Source of the DNA: Psychrobacillus sp044762745
GTDB taxonomy: Bacteria; Bacillota; Bacilli; Bacillales_A; Planococcaceae
Direction of reading: 5' to 3'
Assembly (NCBI RefSeq): GCF_044762745.1
Contig: NZ_JBIWEX010000008.1
Coordinates: 115,823 to 179,822 of the forward strand
DNA: 64,000 bases
Shown here: in pieces, positions 42,626-52,054 of the stretch
How the letters are laid out: every line of letters begins with the position of its first letter
Position numbering within the stretch: position 1 is the first letter of the stretch
Made by a program: the position numbers and the translations under genes
The notes under the pieces: model-generated
Seen by the model: only the letters and a program-made list of their open reading frames with translations
Database searches by the model: none
What the model was told of the DNA's origin: nothing

Positions 42626-44293
42626 TTATTCTTTCCCAGAAATATAAGCCCACTTATAGCTGTAGTCCCCAGTGAATGGGTGTGCAACGATACCATGCAC
42701 ATAAGGTTTTTGTAGTGACATGGAACCTGTTTGATACATATTGGCAATCGCAGCTTCTTCTTCGACAATTATTTTCTCGGCTTCTGCTAACGCTTTCCAA
42801 CGCGCTGCTGGATCTAGTGCAAGTTCTCCTTTTGCTTGATCTAGAAGCGCATCGAATTTTTCATTAAAGAAAGACATATTATTTTGCGATGACTCCGATT
42901 GGAACAGGTCAACGAAGGTAACCGGATCCTGGAAGTCAGGCGCCCATCCAGTGCTTTGGATATCATAATTTTGCGCAGCATCTAAATCTAATTTAACATT
43001 GAAAGGAACGTTTTTTACTCTAAGCGTAAGTCCTTTTAGGTTTGTCTCCATCTGTGATTGCAAGTAAGCGTCCATATTTTTGGCAAGTTCGGTATCACCG
43101 CTAATATATTCTAGCGTCAACTTTGTCAAGCCTTCTTCTTTCATGCCTTCTTCCCATAGCTTTGCTGCTTCCTCTGCATTGAATGGGAGCATATCCCCGT
43201 TTACTTCACGGAAATCTTGTTTGTTTTCGTCATATGCAAACCCCGTTGGCACAAGGAAATCAGCTGGAATTGAACCGTTCGCAAGGACAACATCCACTAA
43301 GTCTTGTTTGTTAAAAGACATCGCCAGTGCTTTTCGCAATTTCACATTGGAAAGCGGTGTCTTTACACCATTTCGTTCCTGATTGAACTTCAAATAGTAG
43401 ACAGTTGGTTTTAAAACTTGTTCTACTTCCACATCATCCGCATATTGCATTGCATATTCTCCAGTGAGTGCAACACGATCTTTTTCTCCATTATTATACA
43501 AGTTAACGGATGTACCTGGTTCTTTAATTACATCTACGTTGATGGTATCAAGCTTTACCGTCTCTGCATCCCAATACTCTGGATTTTTTTCCATTGACCA
43601 GGTTAGGCCAGTACCATCCCAGTTTTTTAGGATAAAGGGACCATTGGATAATAAACTATCTGAGTTTGCGGCATAGTTCTCCCCTTGCGCAGTTACATAC
43701 GCTTCACTTTGCGGATAAAATGTTCCAAATGCCATAAGAGATACAAAATAAGGCACTGGACGTTCCAGTGTAACTACTAACGTTTTGTCATCCTTTGCTT
43801 CTACACCGAGCTCTGATTTATCCATCGAGCCTCGAGAGATTTCTGTTGCATTTTTAATAATGCCAGTCATCATATAAGGTCCATAAGTCGATCCGGTAGC
43901 CGGGTCCACCGCACGCTGCCATGCAAACACAAAGTCGTGTGCAGTAACAGGTGTACCATCTGACCATTTAGCATTACGTAATTTGAATGTATATGTTATA
44001 CCATCTTCACTAACTTCCGGCTCGCTTTCAGCCATCGCAGGAACCGCTACATTGTCTTGGTCTAAGCGGAACAATCCTTCCGCAATATTGTTTAGTACGT
44101 TGAAAGAAACAGCATCATCCGCAAGAACCGAGTCCACAGACGGAATCTCTGCACGTTCCACTAAATTTAATACTTGTTCTGCATCTTTTGTATCCACAGA
44201 AGTGTCGGCGTTGTCCCCCTCGCCGCAAGCTGCTAGAAAGATACCTAGAGCCAAAATCATCCCTAATAGCCAAAATAATTTGTTTTTCTTCAT
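42626..44293 (-). CDS. Oligopeptide-binding lipoprotein (OppA family)
   Basis: From the ATG at 44293, with AAAGGTGG upstream, the protein has 555 residues. It has a lipoprotein signal peptide and lipobox LAAC (Cys23). The SBP_bac_5 fold is shown by FKLRNAKWSDGTPVTAHDFVFAWQRAVDP, LRKALAMSFNKQDLVD and STGWAPDFQDPVTF. OppA-type proteins hand peptides to an Opp/Dpp importer, but no permease or ATPase genes are adjacent, so it is an orphan receptor here. A TATAAT-like -10 sits at 44339-44344. It could serve peptide uptake or signalling-peptide import. Confidence 0.92.
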   Translation of the reverse strand: MKKNKLFWLLGMILALGIFLAACGEGDNADTSVDTKDAEQVLNLVERAEIPSVDSVLADDAVSFNVLNNIAEGLFRLDQDNVAVPAMAESEPEVSEDGITYTFKLRNAKWSDGTPVTAHDFVFAWQRAVDPATGSTYGPYMMTGIIKNATEISRGSMDKSELGVEAKDDKTLVVTLERPVPYFVSLMAFGTFYPQSEAYVTAQGENYAANSDSLLSNGPFILKNWDGTGLTWSMEKNPEYWDAETVKLDTINVDVIKEPGTSVNLYNNGEKDRVALTGEYAMQYADDVEVEQVLKPTVYYLKFNQERNGVKTPLSNVKLRKALAMSFNKQDLVDVVLANGSIPADFLVPTGFAYDENKQDFREVNGDMLPFNAEEAAKLWEEGMKEEGLTKLTLEYISGDTELAKNMDAYLQSQMETNLKGLTLRVKNVPFNVKLDLDAAQNYDIQSTGWAPDFQDPVTFVDLFQSESSQNNMSFFNEKFDALLDQAKGELALDPAARWKALAEAEKIIVEEEAAIANMYQTGSMSLQKPYVHGIVAHPFTGDYSYKWAYISGKE

Positions 44294-44447
44294 AAACATC
44301 CACCTTTTTACTTTCTTGAAATAATCATTTCTCTTTCTATTATACATTAATCTACTAAATTTTCTCGTTTTATTTCGGAATAGTGAAAAATTTGGATGCG
44401 TTTTCATTTTTTTAGTTGATCCCTTTTACACCTTACACAGGGACACT

Positions 44448-44496
44448 AAAAAACAGTAGCAGAGTATATCTACTAATACGCGGCTACTGTTTTTTT
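44448..44496 (-). terminator. Terminator of the S-layer-like protein gene
   Basis: AAAAACAGTAGC (44449-44460) and GCTACTGTTTTT (44483-44494) form a 12-bp stem. T runs are on both sides, so it can also close transcription from the left. A perfect palindrome TTGTGTACACAA lies next to it at 44499-44510, and the upstream side has a half copy of the palindromic repeat (CTTACACAGGGACA, 44431-44446). Confidence 0.8.
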
Positions 44497-44519
44497 ATTT
44501 GTGTACACAAGAACACAGA

Positions 44520-46766
44520 TTATTTTTTTGTCAAAATAACCGTACCATTGGATTGAGATTCTGCGATATTGTATGCAAGTTGATCTTGGTTTACTATACC
44601 AGTTGTAGCTACAATTATTAAGGAGGCAGAGACATGAACAAAGTCTGTTTCTTTGGAAACAAAATCAACAACTTTTAGTGTATCATGATCCACATATTCG
44701 ACTTTTACTACTGCGGATTTGCCATATCCATCATTGATTTTAATTGTTCCTGATATAGCTTTCTTGAACTTATGCCCGAAGGAAGGGTTTAAGAAAGTGA
44801 AATCTAATGTGTCTGAAATCGTTAATCCGTTGCTATCTTTATCATTTAAAATAATTTCCGTAGAAGCAAAGGCACCTTCATTGATCGTAGCTGTAGCTGG
44901 AGTAGTAGGGTTTTCAGATCCTTCACCGTTGTGCCCGTCTTTACCAGGAGCATATTGGAAAGCTTCAAATGTATTTGATACGTTTTGCAATAAGCTGATG
45001 GATCCGAGCGTCCAGTCTCCCTTGTCATCTACTTTAGCTGTACCGATATATATTCCGTTTAGGTATACTTTCACTTTATAGCCAGCTTGAGCAGTACCAC
45101 TTATGATATAGCTAGAACCATCGTATGTTACGGGGCTTTGTGCCGGGTTTGTTATTTCCAGTTTAGCGGCCTCTGTTAAATCGGAAGTTATGTTCCAAGT
45201 AGATATATTTTCGGTTTTTGTCTCATAGCCAACTGTTATAGAATCCCTACTCGAAAGTGCTGTTGCAAACGCTTGTTGCGATACTCGTTGTCCATGGATG
45301 AAAAACAGATCATTATCATCCCATTTGTATTTGAAACCATTTGTATATACAAAGTCACTCTCTATAAATAGATCAGCGCTTTTTATATTTAAATTATAAG
45401 ATCCGCTTACATTTTGTAATTGAAAAAAGTGAGTTAGCGGTGCTTTTTTACTTTTTGGATGTCCATCTAGTTTTTGAATTATCGGTTGTATATGTGTTAC
45501 AGAAGTTAGGTTTCCTGGTGCAATAATAAAGGTTAGATTTCCGGATTGATCTGTGAACACGGTCATTTCCTGACCAGTATTTCCTATTGAACCATTTGCA
45601 GAAGTAATGACAGCTGTAGTAGAAGTTATTTCAGTAACGGGATTTGCTTCTGTTAGGTTTATTCGAACACGTCCAATATATGGAGAGCCATCTGCGTTAG
45701 TTAGATTAGCACGATAAACCCGATTTTGTGTCGTTTCCAAGTAAGAAGCATCCATATCATATACTACAATACCTGTAATATCAGCAACCGCTTCTGTTGC
45801 AAACTTCATCTTGTAGTCTTTCCAAGTGACCGAGTAATTTGTAGAAGGATCTAGATTAGAAGTTGTTAAGATTACTGTTTTTTTGTCTTCTGATAATTTA
45901 GCTGCTTGAACGTTTTTTCCTGAAACTTTAAATTGTCCTGCTTCTAAACCAGCTAATGGGATGGAATATTCTTTTGAAAAATGAACCATGACAGTGTTTT
46001 GCCCATCAGTAGAAACCGTGAGTGGTTGTAACGGTAATGAAGCTTCTATGTCTTTATAGCTTTTCTCTAACTGCGTTTGGAAAGAGAAATCTCCCTCATT
46101 AAAAGTTAAATAGTTTTTCGCTTTTTCTAATTCAGTGGCTGCTTCTGCCAGCTTGTTGGCCTTTATATAACTAGAGGCTTTTTCTATATGTATTTTCACT
46201 GTCACATCATATTTCACTTGTTCTATTAACTTTTCCATAGCAGGTTTCACTGCATTTCGAATACCATCACGTGTAGATTGTCCATAAACTCTATCTAGTA
46301 GTTTTACTTGTTTACGATATTCCGCAGTAGCAATGTGGTAAGCGGACTCCACTTTCCCAAGATCAGCCGAGTCGATTGCTTTTTTCAGATTGTCTGTTAA
46401 ATCGATAATCTTTTCACTTGAGGTAATCGCATCGATGTATGCTTGCGCACGTTTCACATGTATTTTTGGTTCCACCAGTTTTGCCTGAACACTTAATTTA
46501 TCAGATGTTGAAAGATTAGTAGCTGCGGTTTCTGCTGCTTGGATCGTGTTCTTGGCAGTATTATATTGGTTATATGGACGAGTTTTAAAATCAGCAGAGC
46601 CTTCTACTGAAATAGCCCATTTTAAAATGGTGCCAGCGTTTTGGGCATCCGTTACTAGTTGATTTATATTTGTTGTGGCGTTAGCTTGTTGGGAGGGGAA
46701 TGCTCCAACAAATGTGGAAGCAACTATTGCTGTTGTTGCTGTAATTTTGACTATGTTTCTCTTCAT
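44520..46766 (-). CDS. Large secreted S-layer-like protein (probable SecA2 substrate)
   Basis: From the ATG at 46766, with AAGGGAG upstream, the preprotein has 748 residues and a signal peptide ending near QQANA. Residues about 35-250 are helical and Lys/Ala-rich. An SbsA-like Ig segment (TVMVHFSKEYSIPL...STNYSVTWKDYKMKFA) and several strand-rich domains follow to the end. No SLH domain or sorting signal was found. A decayed second copy lies at 52055-53930, and the helical part resembles the 24193-25419 protein. The 3' neighbours of both copies are SLAP-domain genes. In B. anthracis SecA2 and SlaP secrete S-layer proteins, so this is the best candidate for the main substrate here. That assignment is inference. 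Confidence 0.75.
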   Translation of the reverse strand: MKRNIVKITATTAIVASTFVGAFPSQQANATTNINQLVTDAQNAGTILKWAISVEGSADFKTRPYNQYNTAKNTIQAAETAATNLSTSDKLSVQAKLVEPKIHVKRAQAYIDAITSSEKIIDLTDNLKKAIDSADLGKVESAYHIATAEYRKQVKLLDRVYGQSTRDGIRNAVKPAMEKLIEQVKYDVTVKIHIEKASSYIKANKLAEAATELEKAKNYLTFNEGDFSFQTQLEKSYKDIEASLPLQPLTVSTDGQNTVMVHFSKEYSIPLAGLEAGQFKVSGKNVQAAKLSEDKKTVILTTSNLDPSTNYSVTWKDYKMKFATEAVADITGIVVYDMDASYLETTQNRVYRANLTNADGSPYIGRVRINLTEANPVTEITSTTAVITSANGSIGNTGQEMTVFTDQSGNLTFIIAPGNLTSVTHIQPIIQKLDGHPKSKKAPLTHFFQLQNVSGSYNLNIKSADLFIESDFVYTNGFKYKWDDNDLFFIHGQRVSQQAFATALSSRDSITVGYETKTENISTWNITSDLTEAAKLEITNPAQSPVTYDGSSYIISGTAQAGYKVKVYLNGIYIGTAKVDDKGDWTLGSISLLQNVSNTFEAFQYAPGKDGHNGEGSENPTTPATATINEGAFASTEIILNDKDSNGLTISDTLDFTFLNPSFGHKFKKAISGTIKINDGYGKSAVVKVEYVDHDTLKVVDFVSKETDFVHVSASLIIVATTGIVNQDQLAYNIAESQSNGTVILTKK

Positions 46767-46804
46767 ATCTTGTATTCTCCCTTGAATTTGGCATTTCATT
46801 ACCA

Positions 46805-46813
46805 AATATATCA
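46805..46813 (-). promoter_or_regulatory. Extended -10-like element before the S-layer-like gene
   Basis: The minus strand reads TGATATATT about 39 bases before the start. The flanks resemble the elements before secA2 (63168-63176) and before the decayed copy (53988-53996). Confidence 0.4.
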
Positions 46814-46865
46814 TAGAAATACTTGGTTGGATTATCCTAATATTGGGATTTGGGATTTCGAGAGG

Positions 46866-46904
46866 TTCCTGTGTGAGGGGCAATCCAGAATTCTCACAGG
46901 GATG
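46866..46904. repeat. Palindromic dispersed repeat, diverged copy
   Basis: TTCCTGTGTGAG and CTCACAGGGATG are imperfect inverted arms around AATCCAGAATT. The arms and centre resemble the copies at 25883-25914 and 29769-29813. Confidence 0.5.
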
Positions 46905-46940
46905 AAAAAAATCCTGCAGAAATTATTCTCTGCAGGATTT
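46905..46940 (-). terminator. Terminator after the broken SLAP gene
   Basis: AAATCCTGCAGA (46909-46920) and TCTGCAGGATTT (46929-46940) form a perfect 12-bp stem, followed on the minus strand by TTTTTT. It lies 6 bases after the stop at 46947. Confidence 0.85.
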
Positions 46941-46946
46941 CGTTTA

Positions 46947-47560
46947 TTATTGTGGAGTTACTTCAATTTTCCAGTCTGACCAGTCTGGATTTTCTTTCTT
47001 AAATACATCTTTAGGGAAGAACAAGCTTACTGGGCGACCGTAATTTGGATTCAGGTCAAATTGCGCTAATGGGAAGCCAAGTTGTGCAACTAGATCACCT
47101 GCTGCATCAAACAATTGCAGTGGCAAGTTTTCAAGTGTTACGACTGTCGTAAAGGTGTTACGGATTAACACACTTACATGAACGCCATCTTCTTGTGCTG
47201 CTAAGTTAAAAGCAGAAACAGAAATAGTTTCCATTTGGATAGGCACTAAAGAGTCGAGCGTTTTTTGCAAATCTTCTTTTTGCTCATCCGACAATTGCTC
47301 TGACCAGTTTGCATCTAGTTGTAAATAGAATTCAGAACGTGTAGGCTCTTGGATCTCAAAAACGACTTCGAATTCCATTTTATCTTTAATTTCGTATTCT
47401 GGAACTAGTAAAGTATCGCTTTCAAATTCGAAAATTCATGGACAAGCTCGTAGGAAGTTTAATACACCAAATAATTCACTTCCGTTCGTAGGTAAAATAG
47501 TTAACTCGTATTCTGAACTTCAATCTTCTCCTGTTTTAGACTACATTAAGATGGAGTCAT
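46947..47560 (-). pseudogene. SLAP-domain protein gene with a broken N-terminal half
   Basis: The C-terminal half is still open from 47378 (143 codons) and matches the intact protein at 51111-51953, sharing MEFEVVFEIQEP, PLQLFDAAGDL and AQLGFPL. Upstream codons remain recognisable (RACP-stop-IFEFESDTLLVPEYEIKDK and ELFGVLNFLRA, against RARAWVFDFDKDSLLV and MEYFGVLNSLRA). They contain in-frame stops, so the full protein can no longer be made. A start at the internal ATG (47378) is possible and would give a single SLAP domain. I treat it as a pseudogene; a shortened gene is the alternative. The left limit of the remnant upstream of 47560 is uncertain. Confidence 0.75.
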
Positions 47561-47770
47561 CTTCCCTTATTATAAAATCATTTATATCCCAATTATTATC
47601 TGAATTGTATTCAACCTAGTAATCCCATGCTTCAATTGGTTTAATAGTTTCAGCTTGGACTTTTTCAAAACAAATGCTTCCACCACTAATAGTAATTGTA
47701 ATGTGAATTTTCTGTAAATAATTCGAACTTATAAAGTGGACAAATGGACATTATACGACATTCAATGTTT

Positions 47771-47831
47771 TCTATCGACCATTTTCCATACACTTCTAGA
47801 ATTCTCTACTATTAACTGATAGTATGATAAT
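47771..47831 (+). promoter_or_regulatory. Promoter region with the shared TCTATCGACCATTTTC motif
   Basis: TCTATCGACCATTTTC (47771-47786) is followed 34 bases later by TGATAGTATGATAATTG, a likely -10 region. The same motif and almost the same spacing occur before the gene at 58110. An inverted one-base-shorter copy, GAAAATGTCGATA, lies at 49577-49589 before the transglutaminase-like gene. Confidence 0.5.
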
Positions 47832-47866
47832 TGGCAACTTGGATCATTAGGAGGAGTAATAATTTT

Positions 47867-49543
47867 ATGAAAAAAATTAAGCCCATACATATTTTCGCAT
47901 TATTTATTGCAATACTTTCGTTCCCAATTCTAGCTAATGGGGAAGCAATCATTCAATGGGATGAATCAATTGACGTAATGTCCGATAAAACTTGGACTGT
48001 AAAGTTTAATAAGTCTGTTGATTCAACCAGTGTCAATTCCAACTCTATTTATGTAATAGATCAATCGGGCACAAAGAAAAATGGGAACATAACGGTATCA
48101 ATGGATGGCAAACAAGTGATAATAGCACCACCAATAGGAGGCTATGTTCACTCATCTACATATGTATTGCATATTACCGATAAAATTAAAGACAAAAGCG
48201 GAAAGCCTCTTTCCAAATACGTCCAAAAGAAATTCACAATTGAAGCCTCTCAAACATATGACATTGCACAGATTCAAGCGGATGGAAGTACATCTTTTAT
48301 CAAATCATATCTTACATATGAAGAGGCTGTTACAAATTGGAAGACAGATCAAGTAATTATGCATCAAGGAGCTCTTATAAAAATGCCAGCCGGGCTTGTA
48401 GTAACAAAACCAACAACTTCGAGCGTTCTTACCATTATCTATTCGGACAAGTCATTCAAACAGCAAGACACTTATGTCCCTGCAGATACTGAATTGCTTT
48501 ACGTAGATTCTACAGACATATACGTAGAAGTAAATGTTGCAGGAAAGACTGCTTATATTAAGCATGAAAATAGTAAGCTACTTCCATGGAATGCTCTCAA
48601 AGGTAGATCGTATTATTCTACTGTGAATGGAACTCTGACGCATTATATTTACTCTCATAACTCTGGAAAATACACGTTTTATAACGTCGGTACTGCTCCA
48701 AACTTTATGATAGCAGGAGAAAATTATTATAGTGTTGATGGAGTACATTTTACAAATGCAAGTGGACAAACTGTTGGGACAAGTTATCCTTACTTCCAAT
48801 ATCTATCTGCACGAAGTAAAACAAATTATTCTGCGGAAGAAATCGATGCGTATATATTTACTATGCTTCAAAAACTCGAAATGGAAAATCCATATAATGC
48901 AACATATAAACAAGCATCCAAGAAAAGTAAGTTAATAGGTTTAGGTAACTTTTTAAAACAAATGGAAGATGAATATCATATAAATGCACTCTTTATCCTG
49001 GCACTTGCACAACATGAAAGTGCGTATGGTTTAAGTAATAGAGCCTTGGAATACAATAACTTATTTGGACTGTATGTTACAGATAACAACCCTTTAGCAA
49101 AGTATTTTGATACAGTCGAGCAAAATATTGAGGAACTAATAACAAAGTTTTTGAACAAAAATTATATTCCGCCTAATGCTGGATATGCATATGGTGCCGC
49201 TTTTGGTAATAAAGCAACAGGATTCAATGTAAAATATGCTTCCGACCCATATTGGGGAGCAAAAGCAGCTGGTCATTTATATCGAATGGATCAAATGATG
49301 GGTGGGAAAGATTCTATTAATCCATACAAGCTTGGTATTACAACCACTTCTGGTCTAAACGTCAGAACTGGTCCCGGTACCAATTATCCTGTTGCTTATC
49401 GATATGCTAAATCGAACTTACTGATTATTATTCTAGATGATAGTCTACCAGAAACCGATTGGGTACAAGTTCTCTCTGACTCTAGTTCATATAAAGAATT
49501 GTATATTCACCGTGACTATATTCAAGCAATACCCTTCAAATAA
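47867..49543 (+). CDS. Secreted N-acetylglucosaminidase with SbsA-type Ig domain and SH3 domain
   Basis: From the ATG at 47867, preceded by GGAGGAG, the protein has 558 residues with a signal peptide (to about ANGEA). An SbsA_Ig domain (about 28-130) shows KTWTVKFNKSVDSTSVNSNS. The GH73 glucosaminidase domain (about 310-480) has FILALAQHESAYGLSN with the likely catalytic Glu384 and NNLFGLY. A C-terminal SH3_3-type domain reads TSGLNVRTGPGTNYPV. It should cleave glycan strands of peptidoglycan, as LytD-type autolysins do. It lies with three other SbsA_Ig proteins in the SecA2 island and may make room for surface-layer assembly. Confidence 0.88.
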   Translation: MKKIKPIHIFALFIAILSFPILANGEAIIQWDESIDVMSDKTWTVKFNKSVDSTSVNSNSIYVIDQSGTKKNGNITVSMDGKQVIIAPPIGGYVHSSTYVLHITDKIKDKSGKPLSKYVQKKFTIEASQTYDIAQIQADGSTSFIKSYLTYEEAVTNWKTDQVIMHQGALIKMPAGLVVTKPTTSSVLTIIYSDKSFKQQDTYVPADTELLYVDSTDIYVEVNVAGKTAYIKHENSKLLPWNALKGRSYYSTVNGTLTHYIYSHNSGKYTFYNVGTAPNFMIAGENYYSVDGVHFTNASGQTVGTSYPYFQYLSARSKTNYSAEEIDAYIFTMLQKLEMENPYNATYKQASKKSKLIGLGNFLKQMEDEYHINALFILALAQHESAYGLSNRALEYNNLFGLYVTDNNPLAKYFDTVEQNIEELITKFLNKNYIPPNAGYAYGAAFGNKATGFNVKYASDPYWGAKAAGHLYRMDQMMGGKDSINPYKLGITTTSGLNVRTGPGTNYPVAYRYAKSNLLIIILDDSLPETDWVQVLSDSSSYKELYIHRDYIQAIPFK

Positions 49544-49612
49544 ATAACATCCAACTAGCAAACTAAAGACTATTTTGAAAATGTCGATATTAGTTGCAGG
49601 AGGAGATATTAT

Positions 49613-51055
49613 TTGAACAAAACGCTTGCCATATTATGTACATTTATCTTTACTATTTTTCTACTAGTTGACCATTCATCAGTAGCGAAAGCAGAAGCAT
49701 CCTACCAGGTCAGTTCGTCTCAAAAAACAGCTGCACCCGAATCATATGAAAAGATTAAAATAGCACTTTTAACGGGACAAGCTACAGGTCAATTTGATAC
49801 ATCCGAAATTGATTATTTAAAAGTTGGTGAATTAATTAATCAAGTAACCTTTGAAAACCCTGAAATTATGTATTACTCGGGTGCTAGATTTTCTTCAAAT
49901 GGAACGATTGAATTTTATTATTCACTACCAACTAAGAAAGTGATTGCAAATCAATTAGCGCTTCAACAAGAAGTAGATAAAGTTCTTTCTTCTATTATTA
50001 GACCCAATTATTCAGATTTTGATAAAGTAAAAGCAATTCATGATTATATTGCATTATCTACTGCCTATGATTGGGATAATTATTTAAATGGAACTGTGCC
50101 AGCAGACTCTTATACTGCATATGGATCCCTTATCCAAGGAATTGCTGTATGCGATGGCTATGCAAAGGCGGCACAACTACTTATGAATCGTCTAGGAATT
50201 GAGAATTATTATGTGTATGGAACTGCAAATGGCGGTCTCCACTCTTGGAATCTTATTAAGCTAAATGGGACTTTCTATTGGATGGACATCACGTGGGATG
50301 ATCCGGCCCCTAACCAAGATGGATACGTTCGTTACTCTTATTTCCTTATAACTTCCGATCAACTTAGAAAAGATCATACATGGGAAGAAGGAAACTGGCC
50401 AATCGCTACGAGTAATACATATAGTTACTTTAATGATTTTAATAAAACAGTAGAATTTGATGGATACTATTACTACAGCAGCCAATCCGATCTTGACAAA
50501 CTATACAAAATAGCAAAGAATGGTTCAAACAAACAAAAAGTAAATAATGTACGAGCACCTTATTTCGCTATTTACGGAGACACTATTTACTTCAGTAATT
50601 ATTCCAATAGCGGGTATATGTATAAAATGAAACTAGACGGTTCTTCACTAGCGCAAATGAATTCCATCCATTCAACGGATATTCAAGTAGTGGGAAATAC
50701 GTTAACTTACTTAAACAATGTTACGAACAAACGAGAATTATTACCTTTAGATAATATATTTTCAGGAATTGGCCAAAAAGTAACCGCCAATAAAACATGG
50801 ACGATTACATTCAACCAAGAAGTCGATCCTTCTTCTATTAAAAAGGAAAATATTCTCGTTAAAACAGAAAATGGTGAAAATGTTACCGTAACATTACAAG
50901 TAGACCCAACGAGCGCAAAGAAAGTACTTGTACAAGCACCTTCAAATGGCTATAAAAACAATACTAATTACACGCTATTCATACAAAACGTAAAAGCTAA
51001 AGTATCTGGTAAAACACTCAAAACTGCTTCTACTAAAAACTTTTATATACAATAA
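49613..51055 (+). CDS. Secreted transglutaminase-like protein with C-terminal SbsA-type Ig domain
   Basis: The start is TTG at 49613, 9 bases after AGGAGG. The 480-residue preprotein has a signal peptide ending near VAKAEA. A transglutaminase-like domain (about 120-235) carries the triad Cys180 in GIAVCDGYAKA, His210 in GGLHSWN and Asp225 in YWMDITWDDP. A DUF5050-like repeat segment (about 270-390) and a C-terminal Ig domain (KTWTITFNQEVDPSSIKKEN) follow. The triad is intact, so it may hydrolyse or crosslink peptides on the surface. Domain order is the reverse of the glucosaminidase upstream, where the Ig domain is N-terminal. Confidence 0.85.
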   Translation: MNKTLAILCTFIFTIFLLVDHSSVAKAEASYQVSSSQKTAAPESYEKIKIALLTGQATGQFDTSEIDYLKVGELINQVTFENPEIMYYSGARFSSNGTIEFYYSLPTKKVIANQLALQQEVDKVLSSIIRPNYSDFDKVKAIHDYIALSTAYDWDNYLNGTVPADSYTAYGSLIQGIAVCDGYAKAAQLLMNRLGIENYYVYGTANGGLHSWNLIKLNGTFYWMDITWDDPAPNQDGYVRYSYFLITSDQLRKDHTWEEGNWPIATSNTYSYFNDFNKTVEFDGYYYYSSQSDLDKLYKIAKNGSNKQKVNNVRAPYFAIYGDTIYFSNYSNSGYMYKMKLDGSSLAQMNSIHSTDIQVVGNTLTYLNNVTNKRELLPLDNIFSGIGQKVTANKTWTITFNQEVDPSSIKKENILVKTENGENVTVTLQVDPTSAKKVLVQAPSNGYKNNTNYTLFIQNVKAKVSGKTLKTASTKNFYIQ

Positions 51056-51060
51056 TAGTA

Positions 51061-51097
51061 AAAAAATCCCTCTATCAATTTCTCGATAGAGGGATTT
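51061..51097. terminator. Bidirectional terminator between converging genes
   Basis: AAATCCCTCTATC (51064-51076) and GATAGAGGGATTT (51085-51097) form a perfect 13-bp stem between the transglutaminase-like gene and the SLAP gene. Confidence 0.88.
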
Positions 51098-51110
51098 ATA
51101 CATACACTGA

Positions 51111-51953
51111 TTAACCTTGTGACGTAAGTTTAATAGTCCAACTTGTCCAGTCTGGAGCTGCTTTTTTGAATACAGTTTCAGGGAAATGCAAGCTTATCGG
51201 ACGTGCGTGAGTTGGTTGAACAGTAAATTGTTCCAATGGGAAACCTAGTTGAGCTATTAAGTCACCGGCAGCATCAAACAACTGTAATGGTAGATTGCTG
51301 ATGGTAATATCGTTATTGAAAGAATTACGTACAAATACATAAACGCTAACTCCATCTTCTACTACTTCTAAATTGAATGCAGAAACTGATATTTCATCCT
51401 GTTTGATTGAATCAAGAGAAGATAGAGTCGTGCTTAAAGAACTCCTTTGTTCTTCTGTTAAACCGTTTGACCAATTGTCATCCAGTTGCAACTCAAATCG
51501 AGAAACTGCAGGCTCCTGAATTTCGAAAACGACTTCAAATTCCATTTTATCCTGAATTTCATCTTCTGATACTAACAAAGAATCCTTATCAAAATCGAAT
51601 ACCCATGCACGAGCTCGCAATGAGTTTAATACGCCAAAATACTCCATATTAAAATCTTTTCGTGCAAGTTCTTTTCCTTCTGTATCACGAACAACTAGTC
51701 GAATATCTTGTATATTTAAGGCTTTTTGTAGAGAATGACGAATAATGGCCGTCATGATAAATCCATCTTCCGCTTTAAGTAACTCTACCCCATGGATATT
51801 CACTTGATTTGGTTCAAGTCCTTTTAATTTATTGTGGAAATATTGGAAGACATAACGATCTTGTTGATCCAAATCCCATTTATCACTGAATTCTAACATT
51901 GTTTTTAATCTATTTGTCGGTTTTGCTTGGTTTCCTTTGAATCGTTTAACCAA
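51111..51953 (-). CDS. SLAP-domain protein (SecA2-associated S-layer assembly family), two domains
   Basis: The protein has 280 residues and no signal peptide, so it stays in the cytoplasm. It holds two related domains. The first (about 20-140) ends LNSLRARAWVFDFDKDSLL; the second (about 140-280) has PLQLFDAAGDLIAQLGFPLEQF and HFPETVFKKAAPDWTSW. The same 'PL.L.DA.GD....GFPL..F....P.....FP..V.KK..PDW..W' pattern is found in SlaP (59866-60747). The start is TTG at 51953 with AAAGGA upstream. It sits after the decayed S-layer-like gene and is the intact paralogue of the broken gene at 46947. A chaperone or adaptor role for SecA2 export is inferred. Confidence 0.8.
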   Translation of the reverse strand: MVKRFKGNQAKPTNRLKTMLEFSDKWDLDQQDRYVFQYFHNKLKGLEPNQVNIHGVELLKAEDGFIMTAIIRHSLQKALNIQDIRLVVRDTEGKELARKDFNMEYFGVLNSLRARAWVFDFDKDSLLVSEDEIQDKMEFEVVFEIQEPAVSRFELQLDDNWSNGLTEEQRSSLSTTLSSLDSIKQDEISVSAFNLEVVEDGVSVYVFVRNSFNNDITISNLPLQLFDAAGDLIAQLGFPLEQFTVQPTHARPISLHFPETVFKKAAPDWTSWTIKLTSQG

Positions 51954-52054
51954 TTAGAACATTCCTTTCAAATACGCATACTATTTCTGCATTATACCAC
52001 AAATCCCAACAATCTTGCGTCAATTAATGATAAACTTCCCATCTATTATTCTAT

